Shown: positions 1 through 12,309, numbered from the stretch's first letter. The stretch: 64,000 nucleotides of DNA from Lingula anatina (GCF_001039355.2 NW_019775379.1:109198-173197), one strand, 5' to 3'. A program made the numbers and translations. The notes: generated by a model not told the origin, from the sequence alone.

Positions 1-309
1 TAAATTGAGAAAACAATGGACATTTCTCATACTCTGACTCAAATTTATAATTAGTAACAACCTTAAGTGATGATGGAAGTTACCTTAAGAGTCCTATATA
101 CACTTGGAAAAAATACATTTAGCTCTCCACAATTCATTTGTATGTTAGACAGCCAACTTTATATATTATACAAAGATAATGTACACATTTTAAAACCCAT
201 GATTTTCATCATATTCCTTTTTACTGTAGGAAAATTGTTTTCATTGAATCTAAAAAATAAAAAACTATGGTCCAGAGGAAACTGTCACTTTCAACAATCA
301 TGCACATAT

Positions 310-2715
310 TCAAGGGCATTTCCTTTCTACACAGCTCTTGCCTCCCTCTTCATATTCTTGTTTTGAAATCCACATTTGTTGAAATGAACCCTACAAAATA
401 CAAGTAAACATGGGAGTGTTAAAAGGAGATTCAACTTAAAATAACCAAAATCAAAACAAAATTAGGAAGATATGAAGTTTAGTGAAGAAATTACCAATCA
501 ATGTGGGGAATCATTTCATAAGAAGTTTAGGAACAAAAGTGCATGCAGATCAAACTAAGTCTGACTATGAGGCAAGGATAAGATACATTGATATTTCTGC
601 TTTCTTACCAGTGAAGCCAAGATAGAGCCACCAATCCAACTGCTGAATCTTCTTTCTGCCATCCCTGGGGGAGTGATCACTTTTAGCCTCATACTCTGAA
701 ATATAATTACAAATCATACAATATTTTAAAATATTCTTAAAAGAAACTAAAGCAAATAATCTCACATCAAACACTTGCACTATTCACAATCCAGCAGTAC
801 TGTAGATCTGCCTCATAGTCCGGTGGCTTAAGGAAAATATCGTGACACGGCGGATAAAAGCACCAAATTTGGCATGTAGCTACCTTTTGACATTCTAAAT
901 CAAATTAAAGCCGTAGCCCTCTCAAACAATTTACCGTTTGGTCAAAAAATCCAAAATGGCCGCCAATTTATGGAATTCTATAGAAATATGTACATACCTA
1001 TGTTGATTTTTATCAAATAAATTATTTTTCTCAGAGTTTTCAATACCCTTATTACCCATTTTATTCATAAATGTCAGATAGCAAACAAATTCCCTTGGAC
1101 TTTTGAAAAAATCCAAGATGGCTGTCATATGCCATAGAAACAGCCATAGGAATACTAGTGCACAACTAATACCAGCTAGAAAGAAACGTTGTCCACTATC
1201 AAATTAAGTCTGTTTCTCAGATTTTGGTTACCCACATAATATGTTTGTGGTGAGTAACTACGAAGTGTTCTTGGGCATTTTGGAAAATCCAAGATGGCTG
1301 CCATGTGCCACAGGAATTCTAGTATACGCAGGATTCAACTAATGACAACTGGAAAGATTAATTTTCCACTACCAAATTAAGTTTGTTTCTGAGTGTTTTC
1401 CATATCCTTTCCACCAACACAATATGTATGTGGTGAGTAACTAACATGTATTCTTGGGTATTTTGAGAAAATCCAATATGGCCACCATATGTCATAGGAA
1501 TACTTCTAGTATTACAAAGGGTTGGAACTAATGCCAGCTAGGAAAAACATAATTCATAATCAAATTCAGTTTATTTTTTCAGTGTTTTACACATTATTAT
1601 TACACTGTGATACATATCTAGCAGGTAATAAATGTGCATATTTGATCATTTTGAGAAAATCCAAGATGGCCGTCACTGGCCATAGGAATACTACTGGAAT
1701 TACCACTGCACATCCATGGTTTTTCATCTACTACCAAGGTGAAATTGTGTTTGCTTATCAAGTTTTGCCCATCCTTTGACATATATCTGGTGGGTAAATA
1801 GTGTGCATCCTTGGATATTCTGAGAAAATCCAAGAAAGCTACAATTTGGCAAAGGAATACTAATGGGTGGGTTTCAATTGCTGCTAGAGAGGCATATGGC
1901 TCATAATACAATTACATTACCATGGGTTTGTTTTAAAAATAATTTATGTTTTCATTCCATTTATTATTACCCCTATGATGTATACCAGGTCTGTACTGGT
2001 AGCAAGTGTGTATCTTTGGGTATTCTGAAAAAAGTCAAGATGTCTGCCTTTTGTCATTAGAATATTCGTACACATAATTAAATAATTCCAGAGATACACT
2101 GAGTACAATTTAAATGTAGTTAACTTTAGATAGTTTTAAAATGTTTTTCATATCCTATTTATCCCTATGAAAGACTCTGTGTGTGTAGAAAAAATATATA
2201 TCCTTGAGTACTATTCGTTGCCAGTTGTCATAGGAATATATCATTCAAATGCACATAGGTGTCAATTCATGGAACAGTTCAGACATTGATTCCAACATGA
2301 AATAAAGCTGTTTGATATTCAGACATGTTCACATCCTTATTAACCCTGCTCTATATAAATCTGATGTGTAGCAAGTGTGCATCTTGCATATTTGAGAAAA
2401 TTCAAGATTGCTGCAATTCACAATAGGAGTAGCACAGTCAACTACTGCCAGAGAGAGACATTGGGTTCAATATAAAATTAATTTTGTTTCTCGGTATTTC
2501 CCACATTCTTTTTGGACTTTGAGATATCTATCTGGTGGGTAACAAGTGTGAACCCTTAAGTATTTTGACAAAATACCATGATTACCCTCATTTGCCTAAG
2601 AAGTGCCTATAAAATCCAATGCAACAGTTTTCCTATGGGGAAAAGAAGGCCATCTTGGATTTCCCAAAATCAATCAAATATGGACATTAATTACCTAACA
2701 GATATGTATCATGTG

Positions 2716-2757
<42 letters not shown>

Positions 2758-5700
2758 CAGAAAAACAACTGAATTTAGCTTCATTTTATATGAAAGCCTA
2801 TCTCTCGCAGGTATTAACTGAACCCCATCTTCTATGGCTAATGACAGCCATTTTGTTTTGTGTTCCAAAAAGGATACACATAACATTCTTAGCACATTTA
2901 TATTATGTGTATTAAAAAGATGTGGAAAATACTCAGAAACAAACCTTATTTATAAATTAATATTATATCTCCTTGGCAGAAAAAGCCCTATGTGTATACT
3001 AGTATTCCTTTGATATGGCGGCCATCTTGGATTTTTCTCGAAATGCCTGAGAATAAAGGTTAGTTACTCACCACAAATATATTATTTGTGTAATAAGGCA
3101 CTCAGAAACAAAATTAATTAGATAGTATGGCATAAGTCGAAAACCCTTGTACATGTTCTAGTATACCTATGCCATACGGCGGCCATCTTGGATTTTTCAA
3201 ACAGTCCAAGGACACTCGTTTATTATCTGACATATATGCATAATATTGATAATAAGGATGTGGAAAACATTGAGAAAATACATTATTTGATAAAAATCAA
3301 CATAGGTATGTATATATTTCTACAGAATTTCACAAATTGGCGGCCATTTTGGTTTTTTTGGCCAAACGGTACATTTTTTCCATGGGCTACGGCTCTAATT
3401 TGATTTAGTATGTCACAAGGTACCAACATGCAAAATTTGGTGCTTTTATCCGCCGTGTCACGATTTGGCCATTTTTTTGCCTTAAGCCACTGGACTATCA
3501 GTTCTGATAGATGTGCTACTACACAATTCTCCGATTCAGAGCAGATGCAGGCCAGCTTTTTAGTTTTCAAATTTCCAAACATACCCACAAGCCACAAACA
3601 AACTTTTAACCTGCTAATCACACATTAGAGGTGGTGGGATGTATTCACCATGCCAATATACAGAACCATGAAATCTGGATGACTGTAGGCACATCTTTGT
3701 TTAAGTGTGATAACAGCACATACAGAAGTCGGAAACTTAGGAAGTTGGCACAGAATGGATCTGAATCTCAGCATGTGCTGCATTACTATGATTGTGTTAG
3801 TTGAGAATGACTGATGCACCAGCCAAACTGTTTCTGTCACACTGTTGTGGTATTGCTATGTGGCATTTACTCACAGGGGGTGTCTTTGAGCTGAGATCTC
3901 TGGTCAGTCTGTCAACAAATCCTTGGATCAATGTGTTTCCACCCACACATATGACACTGTTATATAAACTCTGAAACAGAAAATGATTTCTTTTAGCTTC
4001 TTACACACCATTAAATCATTCAGTGGTACTGATATGCAGAGAATCTGTGAAGACTGTTCAAGAGAATTCTGATTCTGAAATTGCCTACAGGTAATAGCTG
4101 TTCTTGAGAACAATTCAATTATTTATGCTTAAAATGGATCAAAAACATGTCCATTTTAAGCATAAATAACAAAACACTGTTTTGGGAAATATAACATGTC
4201 ATTACTGTCATTTAAATTCAGTAAGGGATTACTGCAGTCTTATAATCTTACCGGTCTGATGTCAATGTCACACATGCCCACACTGGTGGTGGCTGTATGG
4301 CCCATACCCAGCATACTGTTGCCTTGGGCCTCCTGAAGAGACAAAGGATAAGAATATCTGGGTGATATTCTAAAGAGAATCAAAATGTCATCTTTATTTT
4401 TATATGAATGTTAAAAAGCCTCATAGCTATGTTCTGTGACAGAAAGTATGCAGATTTTGATCCAGAATACATATAATCAACAGTGGAATCTTGTTTCGCA
4501 TTGTTTTTTTTCCTATTCTCATTTAATAGACTTGCCTTGATATATGAAGGATCAAAAAGACCCTCACAAACTTTTATCCTCTCCTCACTGAAGTCTATAT
4601 TGTATCCACTTGGGAACTCATAATGCACCATGGGTAATGACTCAGCTGCACTGAAAGTAGAAAGATGTACAACTTACAAGAGTTCAATTTAGATTTCCCC
4701 ATGCAGGGTGCCAATGCATGTTTTAGGGTAATCAATTTTCGTGTGGATATAACATTATAATGCAAATGAACATATACTCTTTATATGCCCTATGCTCATT
4801 AGAACAATCGATGCAGACCAATCTTTTGCTCAGATATATGATTATCTACTAAGCCTTTTTGTAAAGACAAATATGAACACTACAGCTTTTTAATACGACT
4901 AAGCTGCTCGCTCTTGTTTTTCATTTCTTCGAGGACATACATTTAACAAACCATCTTAACTCGGCATTTCAAGTTATATTTTTAATATGCTGTATTCTAC
5001 AAGCGCTACAAATCACATTCAAGTAACGATCAATCATTGAAATTCTAACAACTTACGCTGTATCATAGGGACCATCTGACACTTGAAGGATGGATGCTGC
5101 TACATCCTGTAACACATCCTAGGAAAAAAAAAGAAAGATGACATGTAAATGGATTGCATGACACATTTTAGCCAACTTAACATTAGAGTTATAACAGATC
5201 ATCATGTTTAAGCTAAAAGTGACCTATTTTTTAAAATGTTCATTTCATGCCCCCATGTACTGTAATCTCCTCACAATGATGTTCACTTACTTTGACCATG
5301 TAACTGTGGAATGACTTGGTAACTTCTGGTAGATCTTTCTTCTTCTGCCATTTTGGTGCTACACCTTCTGACACTGCCTCCTATCAAATACAGGAAGGAG
5401 ACGACAAAATTAAGCCATCAATCTCATCTCAGATATCAAAGGTGTGTTCAGACCTGATCTTACATAAACTGGAAACAGGTCCACCTGCAGTCACCAGACA
5501 CCCACAGAATTAACAAGGAATTGATATTCTGGGTTTATATGGGCTCTGTTCATGTGATGATACTGGTTAGTAATAGAGTATGACTCCTTTTAACAAAGAT
5601 TGGTTCTGAATGGACATTTGATAATGTATGGCAATCCCGTACCTAAAATCTTTCAAATTCAAACAACAGCAAACCACTCACTAAAAATTAGTTTTATAAG

Positions 5701-8700
5701 AAAATGTTGTTCAGTTTTGTATTTATCTACCTTGCTGCCAATCATGTATGGAGGAACTACATCTATGGATAGGTCTTCCATCAACTTTCTCAGCTCAAGT
5801 GTGATGAAGTCTCCAGCTAATGGAGATTTTACAATAGCTAAAATAAAATGCATTCATGAATTAATGCAATAAACACTGCAGAAACACTCAGCAGACCATA
5901 AAATTCCAATATATGAATATAAAAAGGGAATACCATACACATTATTATAAAACATTAGAAATTTTAGAAAACCAATAAAAATATTCATAAAATATTTCGT
6001 AGTCAAAAGGCATAAAGATTGATATTCTTCTATCTCATCTTTTGCAAATAATCCAAGTTCCGAGACAAAGATCAACCTCACATCAAAATTTGAGAGAGAG
6101 AGAGATAGATTGGGCAGCACACTCACGCTCTCTCTCTCTCTCAATCAATCAATCAATCAACTGGAACCTGGCAACACTTTTATGCATAGATAGAACTTAA
6201 GAATAACTTACCCTGGCCTAAAACATAACCATCATAAACAGGCACAGCAGTTGTATGGGTAGCACCACTGTCCAGTACAAGACCTGTAGAACGTCCATTA
6301 GCAAAACTGATGGGCAGTCAAGGAGATACACAACTCAAAATTATACATAAAATAAACTCAGAACTTTTATAGAAGTCCTATGAAGTTAAGAACATATTCA
6401 TCCGTTCAACTTAAACTTAAATATTTCTTGAAGCATAATATTTGTATTTAATTAAAATATCTCTCATTGTTATAAAAATCATCAGAACAAGGATACGCTG
6501 CTAGAACTGCATTCTTGCATAGGAAAAAGGCAGGAATATTATATTTTTCAAACATGATTTCTGTTAATTTTTCTCTTTTCCCTCTTGTGTTCCACTGAAA
6601 AATAAGTAGCCATTATAAAGCAATGCTAATAAAATAGTATTACAACAGAAAATTCTCATAGACAAATAGTCCGGTTGCTTAGGGCAAAAAATGGCCAAAT
6701 CGTGACACGGCGGATAAAAGCACCAAATTTTGCATGTGGGTACCTTTTGACATACTAAATCAAATTAGAGCCGTAGCCCACGGAAAAAAATTACCGTTTG
6801 GCCAAAAAAGCCAAAATGGCCGCCAATTTGTGAAATTCTGTAGAAATATATACATACCTATGTTGATTTTTATCAAATTAAGTATTTTCTCAATGTTTTC
6901 CACATCCTTATTACCCATATTATTTATATGTGTCAGGTAACAAAGTAGTGTCCTTGGACTTCTTGAAAAAATCCAAGATGGCCGCCATATGGCATAGGAA
7001 TACTAGATCTTGTACACAGGTTTTCAATTAACTAATGCCAACTAGGAAGATGCATTGCCCACTATCTAATTGTTTCTTATTACACAAATAATATATTTGT
7101 GGTGAGTAACTAACCTTTATTCTCAGGCATTTCGAGAAAAATCCAAGATGGTCGCCATGTCAAAGGAATACTAGTATACACAAAGGGCTTCTTCTGCCAT
7201 GGAGATATAATATTAATTGATAAATTAGGTTTGTTTCTGAGTATTTTCCACATCTTTTTAATTCACATAACATATATTTGATGAGAATGTTATGCGTATC
7301 CTTTTTGAAAAGAAAACAAAACAAAATGGCTGCCATTAGCCATAGAAGGTGGGGTTCAGTTAATACCTGCAGAAGATAGCTTTACATATAAAATGAAGCT
7401 GAATTCAGTTGTTATTCTGTTTTTTTTTTTTTAGTATTATTATCCCATGATACATATCTGTTAGGTAATTAATGTCCATATTTTATCATTTTGGGGAAAT
7501 CCAAGATGGCCTTCTTTTCCCCATAGGAAAACTGGTGCATTAGATTTTATAGGCACTTCTAAGGCAAATGAGGGTAATCATGATATTTTGTCAAAATACT
7601 TAAGGGTATACACTTGTTACCCACCGGATAGATATCTCAAAGTCCAAAAAGAATGTGGGAAATACCGAGAAACAAAATTAATTTTACGTTGAACCCAATG
7701 TCTCTCTGGCAGTAGTTGAATGTACTATTCCTATTGTGAATTGCAGCAATCTTGAATTTTCTCAAATGCGCAAGATGCACACTTGCTACACACCAGACTT
7801 ATATAGAGTAAGGTTAATAAGGATGTCAACATGTTTGAACATCAAACGGCTTTATTTCATGTTGGAATCAATGCCTGAACTGTTCCATTAATTGACACCT
7901 ATTTGCATTTGAATGATATATTCCTATGACAACTGGCAGCTATCTTGGGTTTTCTCCGAATAATGCACAAGGATACATACACTTTCTACACACACGGAGT
8001 CTTTCATGAGGATAAATAGGATATGAAAAACATTTAAAAATGATCTCAAGTTAACTGCATTTAAATTGTACTCTTTGTATCTCTGGCATTATTTGATTAT
8101 GTGTTCGAATATTCTAATGACAAAAGGCAGACATCTTGAATTTTTTCCAGAATACCCAAAGATACACACAGGCTACAGACCAGGTAACATCATAGGAGTA
8201 ATAATAAATGGAATGAAAAACATAAATTATTTTTAAAACAAACCCATGGTAATGTAAATGTATAATAAACCATATGCCTCCCTAGCAGCATTTCTCAGAA
8301 TATCCAAGGATGTACACTATTTACCCACCAGATATATATCATAGGACTAATAAGGATGGGCAAAACTTGATAAGCAAACACAATTTCACCCTGGTAGTAG
8401 ATGAAAAGCCATGGATGTGCAGTTGCAATTCCAGTAGTATTCCTATGGCCAATGACGGCCATCTTGGATTTTCTCAAAATGATCAAATGTGCACATTTAT
8501 TACCTGCTAGATATGTATCACAGTGTAATAATTATGTGTAAAACACGAAAATATAAATAAACTGAATTTGATAGTGAATTAGCTGGCATTAGTTCCAACC
8601 CTTTGTAACACTAGAAGTATTCCTATGACATATGGCGGCCATCTTGGATTTTCTCAAAATGCCCAGGAATACATGTTAGTTACTCACCATATACATATTG

Positions 8701-11036
8701 TGTGGGTGGAAAGGATGTGGAAAACACCCAGAAACAAACTTAATTTGATAGTGGAAAATTAATCTTTCCAGTTGCCATTAGTTGAATCCCCCGTATACTA
8801 GAATTCCTGTGGCACATGGCAGCCATCTTGGATTTTCCGAAATGCCCAAGAACGCTTCTTAGTTGCTCACCACAAACATATTATGCTGGTAACAAAAATC
8901 TGAGAAACAGACTTAATTTGATAGTGGACAACGTATCTTTCTAGCTGGCATTAGTTGTGCACTAGTATTCCTATGGCTGTTTCTATGGCATATAACAGCC
9001 ATCTTGGATTTTTTTAAAAAGTCCAAGGGAACTTGTTTGCTATCTGACATATATGAATAACATGGGTAATAAGGGTGTGGAAAACTCTGAGAAAATAATT
9101 TATTTGATAAAAATCAACATAGATAAGTACACATTTCTATAGAATTCCATAAATTGGCGGCCATTTTGGATTTTTTGGCCAAACGGTAATTTTTTTCCGT
9201 GGGCTACGGCTCTTATTTGATTTAGTATGTCAAAAGGTACCCACATGCAAAATTTACTGCTTTTATCCGCCGTGTCACGATTTTTTCCTTAAGCCACCGG
9301 ACTAAAACTCAAACAACTTAAATGTATCCAATTCAATTCAATCTTAGTTAGTATTTATTGAAATTTTAAGTTTTAATCTATACATTGCATGAAGCACATG
9401 AATGTGGAACATGGCCTGTAAGAATTCTCTATAACATAATCATCAGCAACTGCTCACCAGAGGGCAGTACTTACAGAAGGTTCTGACATCATGACTGGAT
9501 GATACTGGGGTTCTGACATCATATGTTTGTTGTATGTGTGATCCATGACTTTCTCAAATATATCCCAGTCTTCAACTGAAAAAATGAACATATAACTGTA
9601 TGAAATTTAACACTGCTAATAAATAGAAAAAAAAAACTCTAGCTATTTCGTTTGGGGTTTCAAAATTACAGCTTTGGATTTTCTTCAATTCTTACTGGAA
9701 CTTATGTCCTATTGTAACATTCTACAGGGTATGACCACCTTCTTTTAGGTTATTGTGGTTGATATAATGTTTTTCAGACACAGTTATGACCCTCTATACT
9801 TCCCTTTTGCAAAGAAAAAAAAAACAAAAAACTACACTGTTGATTGTAGCCATGCACATATGGAGGTTTGAAAATGAAGAACTTGAAAATGAAGCTCAAG
9901 AAATGTGATTGAAGAAAATGTACTCTTTATTTAAAAAATGATAAATCCATATATATAATTAAGTCATCTGATGAATTTTAATTCAAAGATCACAGCACAT
10001 GTTTTCAATTTACAAAAGAACATCTATTATGTCAGTAACTATTTAGACTCGTGGGATAATTGCATACACTGTACCAATAACCATTTTAACTTACTCATTC
10101 CCTCTTTTAAAAAAGACATCATTTCCATCCCTTTCCTGGGCACACATATAGAGTTAGTGTCAATGTAGTATTTCTTCTGAGATTGCTTTGATATCTGAGA
10201 GTTCTCATCAGTGTCCATGGCTGCATCTAGCTCCTCACACACACCCACTGTGGACGGGAATTCCGCCTGTCATGACCAAAAGAGAATTTAATATTAATCT
10301 GATCTTTACAAGGTATTCCTAACTAAAGGACACACCACGGCATCAAGTTTTCAAAATACCTTCAAATAACCCTATAATCTCAGGCTCTATTTTCATTTTT
10401 AGCATATTGTTCATTCACTGTGTTTTGATTTCTAAGAATGTTGATAAGTGAAGTTTTATCTCAACATTAAGAAAAAAGATGTTTTTGTTTGAACAGATGG
10501 GGATGTTGAAAAGATTTACTTTGATTGACATATAGTGTTGTGTGTATGACGCAGAAGTACTGATCTGCTGTTTAAGTTAAAAACATAAATGCAAATAATA
10601 TGACCATTTAACATGTTGTTAGGTAATATTTTGTTTATCATCATCAGAATCACTTAGTCCATTTTCCAAGTCATTTGAATTGAACAGTTTTCACATCTGG
10701 AGAAGACACTGATTGCAATGCAGGTTGTTCAACGACACACAACTTGTGTCACTTACAATAACAATGTCCTTACCTTAGGTGTGTCTTCCCCTGCATAGCC
10801 TGCTCTGAAGGAGTAGGAACCAATGTCAAACACGAGGGCACCAACCTCATCTGAAAGTTCAAGCCAAATTTAAAATGATTTTCTTTTTATTTCTAAAGGA
10901 AAGGCCCACTGAATGATAATGTGGTGGTAAATAATTTAAGCATCATCACATAAGAAGGCCTTTAATAATAATATCAATATAGTCAGGGATTTTGGAACCT
11001 AAACTCATGATTTTTTTCATTATAAGGTTATACTAT

Positions 11037-11072
<36 letters not shown>

Positions 11073-11114
11073 CAAAGCATACAATTTACCTCCCCCATAA
11101 ACCCCACCACTCAT
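310..11114 (-). CDS. ACTL6A: ACTL6A/BAF53 actin-related protein, complete, 14 exons
   Basis: Nuclear actin-related protein (Arp4 type), the shared actin-like subunit of BAF/SWI-SNF, INO80 and TIP60/NuA4 chromatin complexes. Coding exons, 5' to 3' on the minus strand: 11114-11090, 10850-10774, 10266-10095, 9575-9475, 6594-6497, 6306-6212, 5837-5731, 5380-5291, 5118-5057, 4650-4536, 4332-4252, 3970-3875, 695-609, 390-310. They sum to 1287 nt (428 aa plus stop); human ACTL6A is 429 aa. The start is fixed by MSGGVYGG running into [19 protein letters not shown]. Landmarks: [96 protein letters not shown] and the terminal CVERKCP. All borders are GT-AG except exon 10, which uses a GC donor (AAG|GCAAGT). 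Introns 4 and 12 carry large inverted-repeat elements. It shares an upstream region with TSSC4. Identification rests on motif-by-motif similarity and exact frame continuity. Confidence 0.96.
818..3495. mobile_element. 2.68-kb inverted-repeat (foldback) DNA element, copy 1, in ACTL6A intron 12
   Basis: The left end reads TAGTCCGGTGGCTTAAGG and the right end is its imperfect reverse complement (CCTTAAGCCA..GGACTA). TA dinucleotides at 816-817 and 3496-3497 fit a TA target-site duplication. The termini (about 818-1140 and 3160-3495) match in inverted orientation over a few hundred bases, including ATCGTGACACGGCGGATAAA. The interior is diverged subrepeats roughly 170-190 bp long, each with a CCAAGATGGCNGCCAT-type core followed by CATAGGAATACTAG. 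About ten lie in the left arm and five, inverted, in the right arm. No transposase-like reading frame is visible, so it is probably non-autonomous (MITE or foldback). TA duplication suggests mobilisation by a Tc1/mariner-like enzyme, which is inference. Confidence 0.85.
2716..2755. repeat. (ATA)n microsatellite inside foldback element copy 1
   Basis: About thirteen perfect ATA/TAA units at the junction of the long and short arms of the element. The equivalent position of copy 2 (near 7422-7440) has a T run and a short ATT stretch instead. Confidence 0.9.
4119..4169. repeat. Perfect 20-bp inverted repeat (hairpin) in ACTL6A intron 11
   Basis: Arms 4119-4138 and 4150-4169 are exact reverse complements (TTATTTATGCTTAAAATGGA), separated by 11 nt. 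It lies between exons 11 and 12, so it would be transcribed as a short stem-loop. No function is known. Confidence 0.85.
6091..6160. repeat. (GA)n / (CT)n pair followed by (AATC)n
   Basis: A GA run (about 6092-6106) and a CT run (about 6128-6143) face each other across about 22 nt and could pair. Five AATC units follow. Located in an ACTL6A intron. Confidence 0.8.
6669..9302. mobile_element. 2.63-kb inverted-repeat DNA element, copy 2 (opposite orientation), in ACTL6A intron 4
   Basis: Same family as 818-3495 but inverted relative to it: its short arm (five motif cores) is on the left and its long arm on the right. Termini are TAGTCCGGTTGCTTAGG and the complementary CCACCGGACTA, flanked by TA at 6667-6668 and 9303-9304. 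Long stretches are recognisable reverse complements of copy 1; for example 8310-8480 mirrors about 1670-1830. Motif cores are seen near 6820, 6973, 7142, 7321, 7500, 8457, 8636, 8820, 8997 and 9157. No coding capacity is evident. Confidence 0.85.
11040..11069. repeat. (GA)15 microsatellite in ACTL6A intron 1
   Basis: Thirty bases of pure GA repeat, about 20 bp downstream of the ACTL6A exon 1 donor in the direction of transcription. Confidence 0.9.
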
Positions 11115-11529
11115 TTTGGTAGTATCGGAGGTCTAATAATCCGAAATATCTGGTGTAGCACCGTCAGTATCTGAACAATGACAAGCTAACTCTTTATGGC
11201 GCCGGCTGCTCGACTGTTTCCGCCTTTTTTCAGAAAAATGAAAATCTAAATTCCGACTAAAATTATTTTCTGAAGTAATCTAAATTCTTAAATTGTGCAT
11301 ATTTAATGACACATATTAATGTTTAATTACATATATTGGATTTAATTGACATGAAAAAACATGCCGCCAACTTCGGCTATTTCCGTATTCAATATGGCTG
11401 CGCCCTTGAAGGTGCGTGGTTTCTGGGTCATGTAAACAAAAACATCTTTTCGACGTCTTTAAAGTATTTGTTAGTTAATAATACTATTTACTGACAAACA
11501 TTTATGCTCTTGTGTACACAAACAAGATC
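11115..11529. promoter_or_regulatory. Bidirectional promoter region, ACTL6A (-) / TSSC4 (+)
   Basis: Only about 400 bp separate the ACTL6A start (11114) from the first in-frame ATG of TSSC4 (11512), and the genes point away from each other. The stretch is richer in CpG and GC words (GCGCCGGCTGCTCGAC near 11200; ATGGCTGCGCCCTTG near 11393) than its AT-rich surroundings. AATATGGCTGC at about 11391 resembles a YY1 site. No clear TATA box. The promoter call is inferred from layout. Confidence 0.6.
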
Positions 11530-12309
11530 ATGAGTTCTTCACCAGACAACAAACAGTCAGGATTTGCTTTAAATGGAGTCAGTACCTCCTTTAAGAACAA
11601 GAGCTCCGATGTGTTTTCTTGTCTCAACGCGTTAGAAGATAAACACCATGCATATGAAAAGCACAGAAGGAGATCAGACAGGGCAGAGGACGATAAATTG
11701 TTGAAATCGGAACCCGTGGTGGTGGAAGAGCTGAGGAGACCATTCAAACGACCAGCGCCTCCCCGAAGATTTCCTGTGCCAGCGAAACGGAGGGGCAATA
11801 GAAACATTCCAGATTATCGCATTCACCCAGAGAAATGGACACGATATGATTTGGATGTCCCGGAGAGTCAGTTGTCCGAAGCCAGCAATACGAGTGCAGC
11901 TCTGTCTTTTCTTGAGGAGCGACGAAAATTAAGAGAAAGTTCAGCTAAAGATTCAGTCAGTGATGAAGATTATCCTGGGGCATCTAAGGTTCCAGTCTTC
12001 AAAAAACCAGCACCATCACATTTGTCTGATGATACTTCTCACACTTTTTCATCTAAACCCGAGTTTCGAGGAGGCAAAGTTGTCATGCCTGAGTATGTGA
12101 TAGGAGAGAAGCCGAAACAAAAGACAAAACAAAAACATAAAATGGATGCTGCCAAACCAGTAGCATCAGCTACACTTCATTTAGATCACTTAGAAGAAGA
12201 TTCGGACAAGGCTCTCACAGAAGAATCCAGACCAGATAGCACAAAGTTTAAAAGTAGAAAACAAGGCAAAAGGTCGATAAGAAGTAGGCAGCACGATGAC
12301 AGTGATTAA
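11512..12309 (+). CDS. TSSC4: TSSC4 homologue, U5 snRNP assembly factor, single exon
   Basis: TSSC4 is a largely disordered nuclear protein that binds PRPF8 and helps assembly and recycling of U5 and the tri-snRNP. The frame encodes 265 aa from the first ATG. A second ATG at 11530 (MSSSPDNKQSG) is an equally plausible start. Family landmarks: NGVSTSFKNKSSDVFSCL (human GMSSTFSQRSRDIFDCL), then a basic proline-rich stretch FKRPAPPRRFPVPAKRRG, then PDYRIHPEKWTRYDL followed by NTSAALSFLEERRK (human PDYVAHPERWTKYSL and ATALAFL), then VPVFKKP. The C-terminal third is low-complexity and rich in Lys and Ser. Length is close to vertebrate TSSC4 (about 330 aa) but shorter at both ends. No introns are needed. 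The divergent partner is ACTL6A. Identification by conserved blocks is strong despite low overall identity. Confidence 0.88.
   Translation: MYTNKIMSSSPDNKQSGFALNGVSTSFKNKSSDVFSCLNALEDKHHAYEKHRRRSDRAEDDKLLKSEPVVVEELRRPFKRPAPPRRFPVPAKRRGNRNIPDYRIHPEKWTRYDLDVPESQLSEASNTSAALSFLEERRKLRESSAKDSVSDEDYPGASKVPVFKKPAPSHLSDDTSHTFSSKPEFRGGKVVMPEYVIGEKPKQKTKQKHKMDAAKPVASATLHLDHLEEDSDKALTEESRPDSTKFKSRKQGKRSIRSRQHDDSD

Noticed and set aside
1522-2060. Open frames of 60-100 codons inside the foldback elements (also 3188-3630 and 8295-8510)
   Set aside because: They lie in both strands of a diverged non-coding repeat, are not preserved between the two copies, and show no protein family signature.
2578-2895. 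Frames with poly-Ile or poly-Tyr runs
   Set aside because: They are translations of the (ATA)n microsatellite.
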